Shown: positions 37,158-43,915 of the stretch, one piece after another
Position numbering within the stretch: the stretch's first letter is position 1
Layout of the letters: each line of letters starts with the position of its first letter
Source of the DNA: Paenarthrobacter sp. AR 02
GTDB taxonomy: Bacteria > Actinomycetota > Actinomycetes > Actinomycetales > Micrococcaceae
DNA: 64,000 nucleotides
NCBI RefSeq assembly: GCF_021538675.1
Contig: NZ_JAJUKH010000004.1
Location: 1 to 64,000 of the forward strand
Direction: 5' to 3'
Notes under the pieces: model-generated
What the model saw: the letters and a program-made list of their open reading frames with translations, nothing else
What the model was told of the DNA's origin: nothing
The model's database searches: none
Program-made: the position numbers and the translations under genes

Positions 37158-38354
37158 TTATCCGTGGATGGGTTTGCTCAGGTTGAGGCTGATGGTCTGG
37201 CCTGGGACTAACTCTCCGGAGGGCAGGTCTGAGAAGGCGTACCAGACACGGTCGGTGCCGGCGAGCGGGCGGTTCGCCGATGACAGGTCCGCGACCTCCG
37301 GAATTCCGAAACGGAAAGCGATCTGCCGCTCGGTGTCCCCTGGGGCAGTGTTGTAGGTCAGGGGGATCCCTTCGGCGTCTGTGGTGTACGTGCCTTGTGC
37401 ACCCTCAATGACGGTATCGCCGGGCATGAGTCTGAGCTTGGTTCCCGCCGGGATGGTTCGGTCGGCTGTGAGGGTCGTGTTCCACCGGAGCAACTGGTCG
37501 GTGGTGCACCGGAATTTGTAGCCGATGCTGTCGAGGGAGTCACCGTCGACGGTGGTGTAGAAAATCGCCTGGCCGAAGGAATTGTTGATGCTCATTCCTT
37601 TGCCCGATCTGCTGTCCACCGGGTTTTTCTGCAGTTGGATGTGGTTCCCGGCACGGATGAAGTAGACATTGCCCTTCTCGTACGTGAAGGCGACCTTGTT
37701 GGCTTCAGCCAGTTGTTCTTCGGTGATTCCAAACCGGTAAGTGATCCCGGCAAGGGTGTCACCGGGCTCGATCGTGTAGCTGGTGGGTATGCCGTTCGCG
37801 TCCACGATGGCCGTCCCTGTTGCTCCGATGGTTGGACCCGGAGCGGGGAAGGATCGAAGCGTCGTGTTGGGTGCCAATTCGCTGCCGGCCTGAATCCCGT
37901 TGAATTCAGCGAGTTTCTTCTCGCTGATGCCCAGGTGAGCAGCTACTGCCGTTATCGTGTCACCGGGGACTGTGGTGTAGTAGGCGACGTTGCCAAAGGA
38001 GTCGGTAACTGTGCTCCCTCCCAGGGAAGATTTTCCAGAACCGGTCGGTGTCGCAGCCGGGATGACTGCTTCTCCCGTGGGGAACGCAGCGGTGTTGTCC
38101 GGTTGCGACGCCAGGTTAGCGCCGACCAAAACGGCGGCGGCGACGGCCGCTGCGGCAACCCCGGCACCCGCGAGACGCCCCCAGTGACGTTTGGCCGGCG
38201 CACGGTGGACGTGGATGGATGCGCCATCCGCGAGGGAAATGAAATTGGGGTCATCGGAGTAGGCATGGGACTGGCCCGGCAGGACGCCCGGGGTTGTTCC
38301 CGGGTCGGGGAGCTGGGGTTTGGCGTTTTTCATGAGTTGTTCGATGCGGTCCAT
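37158..38354 (-). CDS. Membrane-anchored LysM-repeat protein linked to an ECF sigma factor
   Basis: From the ATG at 38354 the 398-residue product has a cytoplasmic N-terminal part of about 55 residues (MDRIEQLMKNAKPQLPDPG), one membrane helix (LAGAGVAAAAVAAAVLVGAN), and an outer part with four LysM-like repeats, each starting near a Y-x-x-x-x-GDT motif (YTTVPGDTITAVAAHLGIS, YTIEPGDTLAGITYRFGIT, YTTVDGDSLDSIGYKFRCT, YNTAPGDTERQIAFRFGIP). It starts just after the stop of the sigma factor gene, the place usually held by an anti-sigma factor. LysM repeats bind peptidoglycan or chitin-like glycans. No ZAS or RskA-type motif is seen. Confidence 0.8.
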   Translation of the reverse strand: MDRIEQLMKNAKPQLPDPGTTPGVLPGQSHAYSDDPNFISLADGASIHVHRAPAKRHWGRLAGAGVAAAAVAAAVLVGANLASQPDNTAAFPTGEAVIPAATPTGSGKSSLGGSTVTDSFGNVAYYTTVPGDTITAVAAHLGISEKKLAEFNGIQAGSELAPNTTLRSFPAPGPTIGATGTAIVDANGIPTSYTIEPGDTLAGITYRFGITEEQLAEANKVAFTYEKGNVYFIRAGNHIQLQKNPVDSRSGKGMSINNSFGQAIFYTTVDGDSLDSIGYKFRCTTDQLLRWNTTLTADRTIPAGTKLRLMPGDTVIEGAQGTYTTDAEGIPLTYNTAPGDTERQIAFRFGIPEVADLSSANRPLAGTDRVWYAFSDLPSGELVPGQTISLNLSKPIHG

Positions 38355-38356
38355 GG

Positions 38357-38863
38357 CTAGACTTCCCGTTCTGTCATGAGGTGTTGTGGTGCGGCTTTCG
38401 CGAAAGCTTTGCGGGCCCTGTGGAGCCGGACTGCCGCTGCGGATGACGTACATCCAAGGCTTTCGGCCAGTTCGGCAGTGGTGAGATCGTCCCAATAGGA
38501 GAGCATCAGAATTTCCCGGTCCCGGTCCTTGAGACGGGACAGGATCACGGCGACGCTTCCTCGCTGGCCATCATCGTGCGTAGTGGCGTCTTGGGTGCGG
38601 GCTTCTTCCGCGAGTCGTTCCATAAGTTGCTCGCGGCGGCGTCGGCCTTTGTACTCATTGCCCAGCACGTTCCTGGCTGTGGCGATCAGCCATCCGATAC
38701 CGGGGGGTTCGGGTGGTTGTTTCTCCCAGACAATCCGGAACACGTCGTTGGCAAGTTCCTCAGCCCGTTCACGGTCGTTGATCCGATACGCGATGTACTG
38801 GTAGATGCGGCTGAAGTGCTCAGCATGAAGAGCGATCAGTTCCTGCTCTCTGGTAGCCAACAT
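38357..38863 (-). CDS. ECF-type RNA polymerase sigma factor
   Basis: The 168-residue protein has region 2 (HFSRIYQYIAYRINDRERAE and ELANDVFRIVWEKQ) and region 4 (LKDRDREILMLSYWDDLTTA, then ELAESLGCTSSAAAVRLHRA). The length is typical of ECF sigma factors. It is cotranscribed with the membrane LysM protein that follows at once, so that protein is the likely regulator. The target promoters are unknown; the operon's own promoter is a usual target. Confidence 0.88.
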   Translation of the reverse strand: MLATREQELIALHAEHFSRIYQYIAYRINDRERAEELANDVFRIVWEKQPPEPPGIGWLIATARNVLGNEYKGRRRREQLMERLAEEARTQDATTHDDGQRGSVAVILSRLKDRDREILMLSYWDDLTTAELAESLGCTSSAAAVRLHRARKAFAKAAPQHLMTEREV

Positions 38864-39131
38864 CTGGTTCTGTTCCCCCGGGCTCGTGCGATTTGATCAG
38901 TCAACTCATTAGTGTCCCGGGAACCGTCGTTTCTTACACAACAGGCGAGAATGTTTGGAAAGGGCCGAGATCGACGTGGACGGTTGTGACCCACGCGGGA
39001 CGCTCCTGATTATCCATCTCCCGCTCTTGTTGTTGCCGGAGGTGGACGACTGTGTGGACCCGGGAGTCATAGAGGGATTGCCGTGCCAGAGTTTGGAGGT
39101 GCAGAGCATCGGTACCGGTAGAGTGCGCTTC
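38864..39131. other. Gene-free stretch between divergent units
   Basis: No supported coding sequence is seen. It holds the promoter of the sigma factor operon on the minus strand and whatever drives the broken membrane gene on the plus strand. No palindrome of regulatory quality was noticed. Confidence 0.35.
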
Positions 39132-39818
39132 ATGACATTGGGGGATGGAAAAGCCACTCGCGTCCGTCGCCCGTGGACCTTCGCCGGGGTATGCCTCATG
39201 GTTGTTTCGATGCACTGCTGCTGTTCGGCCTGACGCAGGTGCCCCCAATACAGCTGCTACCCGGCTACGTTGTTGCCCATCTGCTGATTGGGGCTAGCAT
39301 CTTCCGCCCAATGGGAAAGATTGTCGTCGCGGCAGGCAGCTGCGTTCCTGGTTCCCGGCCTCCTGCTTGCTGTCACGACGCTACTGAACCTGGGGTTCTG
39401 GGCAGGCGGTTGGTTGATCGGGCTTCCCACCTGGGGCCTCCTGCTGAGTCAATGGACTCCTGAGAACCCGCTCAGCATTGGCCGGCTACTGAAGTTTCTC
39501 GGTCTGCTTGTACTAGGCCTGGTGATCTTCACGTTCAATGCGATCTACCCGGTCCTCGGACTAGGACTTTTCCTGCTGCCGGCAATTCCCCTGGTCCGGC
39601 TGGTTTCCCCGAACTACCGGACCCGGGCCCTACAGACCGCCGTAGAACTTGTCCTGGGGGTAGCCGCAGTTTTATTCGCTCTTGCGGTTCCCACCCCGGA
39701 AGGCTCATGGTCCTCCCTTTGGGCCACAATAGGCGGAGCAGCTACCATCGGACTCCTGATGGCGTACTGGGCACGGCGAGTTCCCCAGCGGACGGGCCGT
39801 TTGCAGCCGCGCTACTGA
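39132..39818 (+). pseudogene. Membrane protein gene, apparently frameshifted twice
   Basis: A first frame from the ATG at 39132 gives a basic start and a membrane helix (PWTFAGVCLMVVSM). A helix then continues in a second frame near 39205 (LLLFGLTQVPPIQLLPGYVV), and from about 39335 the sequence continues in a third frame (AAAFLVPGLLLAVTTLLNLG onward) to the stop at 39818. The last frame alone encodes about five helices and ends in a basic tail. The joined product would be a membrane protein of about 228 residues. The switches lie near CTG and CG repeats, so sequencing error is possible. The family is not recognised. Confidence 0.45.
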
Positions 39819-39901
39819 GCCAGTGTTCTGGCACGTAATAGATCCCGGTTTCCATCTTTTTCGCGAGCTGGTCGCCCACGCCGGACGGGTCGCCGTGCGT
39901 T

Positions 39902-39938
39902 AAAGAAGAAAAGCACCAGTTCCGAAGAACTGATGCTT
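39902..39938 (-). terminator. Terminator after the tRNA cluster
   Basis: On the minus strand AAGCATCAGTTC, the tetraloop TTCG and GAACTGGTGCTT form a stable hairpin followed by a T-rich run (TTCTTCTTT). It comes directly after tRNA-Phe and ends the tRNA transcript. Confidence 0.85.
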
Positions 39939-39943
39939 CCCAG

Positions 39944-40019
39944 TGGTGGCTCCGACCGGCGTCGATCCGGTGACCTTTCGATTTTCAGTCGAACGCTCTA
40001 CCAACTGAGCTACAGAGCC
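39944..40019 (-). tRNA. tRNA-Phe (GAA)
   Basis: The cloverleaf is complete: acceptor GGCTCTG/CGGAGCC, D arm with AGCTCAGTTGGTAGAGC, anticodon loop CTGAAAA reading GAA, and T arm with GGATCGACGCC. The 3' CCA is encoded. It is the last of three tRNA genes on the minus strand. Confidence 0.95.
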
Positions 40020-40065
40020 TAGGTGACATGTCACCTTGAGAACCGAATTTCTCCGGCGCTCAGAG

Positions 40066-40139
40066 CGACCCTGACGGGACTTGAACCCGCGACCTCCGCC
40101 GTGACAGGGCGGCGCGCTAACCAACTGCGCTACAGGGCC
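40066..40139 (-). tRNA. tRNA-Asp (GTC)
   Basis: The acceptor GGCCCTG pairs with CAGGGTC. The anticodon loop is CTGTCAC (GTC) and the T loop is GGTTCAAGTCC. CCA is not encoded. It lies between tRNA-Glu and tRNA-Phe. Confidence 0.95.
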
Positions 40140-40224
40140 TTGCGTTTGCAGTATCTCTACCGCGTTTTTTTCAAGGCTTCTAGCTTACCAGACTTTTTTC
40201 ATCCGATTTACCACTTGCCTTGCG

Positions 40225-40297
40225 TACCCCCAACGGGATTCGAACCCGTGCCGCCGCCGTGAAAGGGCGGTGTCCTAGGCCGCTAGACGATGGGGGC
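40225..40297 (-). tRNA. tRNA-Glu (TTC)
   Basis: The acceptor GCCCCCA pairs with TGGGGGT (first pair G-U). The anticodon loop is CTTTCAC (TTC) and the T loop is GGTTCGAATCC. CCA is not encoded. It is the first gene of the three-tRNA cluster. Confidence 0.95.
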
Positions 40298-40531
40298 CTG
40301 AACTCAATTCGGATTTTGCAAGGAAAAGGAACGCTTTACGCGTTCTTTCCGTGTCTCGCTCGTCCGAACTGGACTCTAAAACTTTAGAGCATAGATAGCG
40401 ATATTCCCAAATCGAGCTCTGCAGGCCCCAAGGGCCCTCGCTGCAAGGGCCCACAAAGATTGGCAGGATCTTGTCCTGACGCGTCCGAAAACCGCCAGCT
40501 GCCCAGGGGCCTCCCCGGCTACATTGGCTTT

Positions 40532-41473
40532 ATGACAACCACCACCCCGGCCGAACCCGGCCAGCCTTCCCCGGACCTGCCCAAGCGCACCACCCCTGCG
40601 CCGGCTGCGGCCATCAGTAAACTCGGCGTCGTCGCCGTCATTGTCACCGTGGTCCTTTGGGCTTCAGCTTTTGTTGGCATACGCGCCGTCGGCCCCAGCT
40701 TCTCCCCCGGTTCCTTGACGCTCGGACGTTTGGCGGTTGCCGCCGTCGTGCTTGGAATTGTGGTGCTGCCAACCCTGAAGGTCTGGCCGAGCGGACGCGA
40801 GTGGCTGCCGATCCTCGCATACGGGGTGATGTGGTTTGGAGGCTACAACGTGGCACTGAACGCCGCGGAGCACATGCTCGACGCCGGAACCAGCGCCATG
40901 CTGATCAACGTTTCGCCCATCCTGATCGCAATCCTCGCAGGCATCTTCCTCAAAGAAGGCTTCCCAAGGTGGCTGCTGATCGGCAGCGGCGTGGCATTCT
41001 GCGGGGTGGCGATGATCGCGTTGGGTTCCGGACAGCGTTCGACGGCGGACGTGGCCGGCGTGCTGTTGTGCTTGCTTGCCGCCGTGCTCGCCTCGGTGAG
41101 CGCGATCCTGCAGAAGCCGGTGCTGCGGAAATTTTCGGCCGGCCAGGCGACGTGGTTTGGCATCATGGTGGGCGCTGTGTGCTGCCTGCCCTGGACCGGG
41201 CAACTGATCTCGGAGGTGCAGGCGGCACCGCTCCCCGCCACCTTGGGCCTCGTCTACCTGGGTATCTTCCCTACCGCCATCGCCTTCACCACCTGGGCGT
41301 ACGCGCTATCCCTGATCTCGGCTGGAAAGCTGGCCGCCACAACGTACCTGGTCCCAGGCACCACCATCCTGATTTCGTGGGCCGTCCTCCAGGAAGTGCC
41401 CACCATCTGGGGACTCATTGGCGGCGTGGTGTGCTTGGTCGGAGTAGGACTGACCCGGCGCAGGGGCCGTTAG
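40532..41473 (+). CDS. EamA-family (DMT) transporter
   Basis: The 313-residue protein has ten membrane helices in two EamA repeats (VIVTVVLWASAFVGIRAVGP and LLCLLAAVLASVSAILQKPV are the starts of the two halves). It is a metabolite exporter or importer of the drug/metabolite superfamily; the substrate is unknown. The ATG at 40532 has no clear ribosome binding site, and TACATT lies about 12 bases upstream, so the mRNA may be leaderless. It meets the kinase gene tail to tail with a 4-base overlap. Confidence 0.85.
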   Translation: MTTTTPAEPGQPSPDLPKRTTPAPAAAISKLGVVAVIVTVVLWASAFVGIRAVGPSFSPGSLTLGRLAVAAVVLGIVVLPTLKVWPSGREWLPILAYGVMWFGGYNVALNAAEHMLDAGTSAMLINVSPILIAILAGIFLKEGFPRWLLIGSGVAFCGVAMIALGSGQRSTADVAGVLLCLLAAVLASVSAILQKPVLRKFSAGQATWFGIMVGAVCCLPWTGQLISEVQAAPLPATLGLVYLGIFPTAIAFTTWAYALSLISAGKLAATTYLVPGTTILISWAVLQEVPTIWGLIGGVVCLVGVGLTRRRGR

Positions 41474-42393
41474 CGGGCCATCCCGGCCAGAAGCTCACGG
41501 TGTGTTGGCGGATTGGCCCCCGGGCGGCCCACCGTGATGGACGCTGCCATGGACGCGATGCTGCCGATCCGTTCCAGCACCGTAGGCGCCATACCGTCGC
41601 TCCCCCGCAGCAAAAGGCCCATGATCAGCGCCGACATGTAGGAATCTCCGGCCCCGATTGTGTCGGCCACGCTAGACGGAATCGCGGGAACACTGAGCTG
41701 TATGTGCCGGGTTGCCATCAACGAACCCTGCGCGCCCCGGGTGATGACTGCCAAGCCTGTGCCCAGCCCAAGAAGGTGGCTCGCGGTTTCCTCCAGGGTT
41801 TTGTTGGGGTAGAGCCAGCGGGCGTCCGAGCCGCTCATCCGGACAACGCTGGTCAACGGCACGATCTCTTCGAACAGGGATAGAGCCTCACGGTGGGTTC
41901 CCAGGAGATCGGGGCGGATGTTGGGGTCGTACGTGACCATGCAGCCTCCGCGCGCCTGCTCCAACAAACTCCGGACGACTCCTGCGCCCGGCTCCAGGAA
42001 CGTGGCGATGGAACCGGTGTGCAGGATCCGCGGAGCATACGGGAGGGCGACGGGAGCCAGCGCCCAATCAATATCGAACGTGTATGTTGCCGAGCCGTCG
42101 GCAGCGATCCGCGCGGTCGCCGTCGCCGTCTCCTGCAGCGATTTGGACCCAGGCAACAGCACGACGCCGGCGCTCTGCAGGTGCGCTGCTATGGCGTCGC
42201 CCCGTTCGTCGCGGCCGATCGCGGTCAACAGGCCTGCTTTGACGTCCAGGCGGCCCAGGCCGTAGGCGACATTTGCCGGCGAGCCGCCGGGGTATTCGGC
42301 CACCCCGTCGGCGGACTGCACGATGTCGATCAATGCCTCACCCACCACGACGACGTCGAGTGGTTCGGGCGCGAGGGAAGAGGTGGCAGTCAT
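41470..42393 (-). CDS. PfkB-family carbohydrate kinase (fructokinase-like)
   Basis: The 307-residue kinase has VVVVGEALIDIV at the start, the sugar-binding YPGGSPANVAYGLGRL block and the catalytic motif DTIGAGDSYMSAL near the end. The GGSPANVA form is that of fructokinases. It would phosphorylate a free hexose with ATP in the cytoplasm. There is no linked transporter or sucrose gene, so the substrate is inferred from family only. Confidence 0.85.
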   Translation of the reverse strand: MTATSSLAPEPLDVVVVGEALIDIVQSADGVAEYPGGSPANVAYGLGRLDVKAGLLTAIGRDERGDAIAAHLQSAGVVLLPGSKSLQETATATARIAADGSATYTFDIDWALAPVALPYAPRILHTGSIATFLEPGAGVVRSLLEQARGGCMVTYDPNIRPDLLGTHREALSLFEEIVPLTSVVRMSGSDARWLYPNKTLEETASHLLGLGTGLAVITRGAQGSLMATRHIQLSVPAIPSSVADTIGAGDSYMSALIMGLLLRGSDGMAPTVLERIGSIASMAASITVGRPGANPPTHRELLAGMAR

Positions 42394-42483
42394 GCGGTTC
42401 CTGAGTCTATTGAAGAAGGATTGAATTCAGTATCCCGCATGATGACCGGGCCCAATGCTGTCTCCGCGGACTAAAGTCGAACC

Positions 42484-42984
42484 ATGCCCGCGAACCTTCC
42501 TCCCGGCCTGCCCATCGTTCCGGACGGCGACCTTCCTTCGTCCAAGCTGCCGGCGCGCACTCCCGTGCACAGCCCCGCTGAGGGCGGCACCGTGGACGCC
42601 ATCCCCGCCGGTGCCCCCTTCGAGATGTCGCCCGAGGACTTCGAAGAGGCCGTCAGCGACGCACTTCAACTCATCCCGCCCAAAGCCGCGAGCGCCATGG
42701 ATAACGTGGCGATCTTCATCGAAGACGAGTACACGCCCCAGCCCGGCGAAAATCCGGAGACCGTGCTGCTGGGACTTTACGAGGGCGTCCCGCTGACAGA
42801 ACGCGACTCCTGGTGGGAGGCAGGCTCCCTGCCGGATCGGATCACTATCTTCCGCCAGCCCATCCTGGACATCTGCACTACACGCGAGGAAGTAATCGAC
42901 GAAGTGGCGATCACGGTAGTCCACGAGATCGCACATCACTTCGGAATAGATGACGACCGCCTTCATGAGCTCGGCTGGGGATAG
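42484..42984 (+). CDS. Minimal metallopeptidase (zincin) family protein
   Basis: The 166-residue protein has the zinc-binding HExxH motif in VVHEIAHHFGIDDDRLHELG near the C-terminus and an acidic helix FEEAVSDALQLIPPKAASAM before it. This is the layout of the small actinobacterial zincin-like metallopeptidase family. The natural substrate is unknown. Its stop lies 11 bases before the start chosen for the CDF gene, so the two are probably co-transcribed. Confidence 0.88.
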   Translation: MPANLPPGLPIVPDGDLPSSKLPARTPVHSPAEGGTVDAIPAGAPFEMSPEDFEEAVSDALQLIPPKAASAMDNVAIFIEDEYTPQPGENPETVLLGLYEGVPLTERDSWWEAGSLPDRITIFRQPILDICTTREEVIDEVAITVVHEIAHHFGIDDDRLHELGWG

Positions 42985-42994
42985 CCTTGTAGGC

Positions 42995-43915
42995 ATGGGG
43001 CACGACCACAACCACTCCCACGGAGTCACAGCAACCGGCAAGCATCGGAAACGGCTCATTGCCGTCTTGGCCATCACGCTCGGTGTGGTGGGCATCCAGG
43101 TAATCGGCGCCGTCGTCTCCGGCTCGCTGGCACTGCTGGCCGACGCCGGACACATGCTTTCCGACGCCGCAGGCGTCTTCATCGCACTCATGGCAGCGTG
43201 GATTGCCACCCGCCCGGCCAGCGACCAACGGACCTACGGGTACCAGCGTGCTGAAGTACTTGCCGCGCTGGCCAACGCCCTGATCCTCATTGTCATCGCC
43301 GTGGTGATCATGCTTGAGGCCATCCGGCGGTTCGGCGAAACCACCGAGATCCACACGGATGTCATGCTGTGGGCAGCCATCGTGGGTGCCGTTGCCAACC
43401 TTGTTTCGCTCCTCATCCTGCAAGGCGCCCAAAAGGAGAGCCTGAACATCCGCGGGGCCTACCTTGAGGTCCTCGGCGATCTTCTCGGATCAATCGCCGT
43501 GATCGTCGCCGCCATCGTGATCATGACCACGGGGTTCGCGGCGGCGGACCCCATTGCCTCCATGCTGATCGCATTGATGATCATTCCGCGGGCATGGAAC
43601 CTGCTCCGTGATGTGGTGGACGTTTTGCTGGAGGCAACTCCGAAGGGCGTGGATGTGAACATGATCCGGGAGCACATCATTGCCGTGGACGGCGTGGTGG
43701 AAGCCCACGACATCCACATCTGGACCATCACCTCCGGGGTGCCGGTATTCTCAGCCCACGTGGTTGTGGAGGACGAGGTCCTCAACGCCAGGGGCGCGGA
43801 CCTCATCCTGGATCAGTTGGGATCGTGCCTGGGCCGGCACTTCGACACCGAGCACTGCACATTCCAGTTGGAGCCCGTGAGCCACTCGGAGCACGAGTCA
43901 CACCAGCACGCTTAA
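42995..43915 (+). CDS. Cation diffusion facilitator (Zn/Cd/Co efflux)
   Basis: From the ATG at 42995 the 306-residue protein begins with a His-rich metal-binding stretch (MGHDHNHSHG). It has six membrane helices with HMLSDAAGVF (transport-site His/Asp) and GDLLGS with its Asp, then a C-terminal cytoplasmic domain (VVEAHDIHIWTITSGVPVFS) and a His-rich end. It exports divalent metal by proton antiport, like ZitB or CzcD. It overlaps the convergent phosphotransferase stop by four bases. Confidence 0.9.
   Translation: MGHDHNHSHGVTATGKHRKRLIAVLAITLGVVGIQVIGAVVSGSLALLADAGHMLSDAAGVFIALMAAWIATRPASDQRTYGYQRAEVLAALANALILIVIAVVIMLEAIRRFGETTEIHTDVMLWAAIVGAVANLVSLLILQGAQKESLNIRGAYLEVLGDLLGSIAVIVAAIVIMTTGFAAADPIASMLIALMIIPRAWNLLRDVVDVLLEATPKGVDVNMIREHIIAVDGVVEAHDIHIWTITSGVPVFSAHVVVEDEVLNARGADLILDQLGSCLGRHFDTEHCTFQLEPVSHSEHESHQHA

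Noticed and set aside
39110-39122. CGGTACCGGTA resembling the fructosamine operator core
   Set aside because: It lacks the matching outer arms and lies before an unrelated broken membrane gene, so it is probably chance.
40657-41883. A 408-codon plus-strand frame overlapping the EamA gene and the kinase gene
   Set aside because: It runs across two convergent real genes and is Arg- and His-rich, typical of a shifted GC-rich frame.
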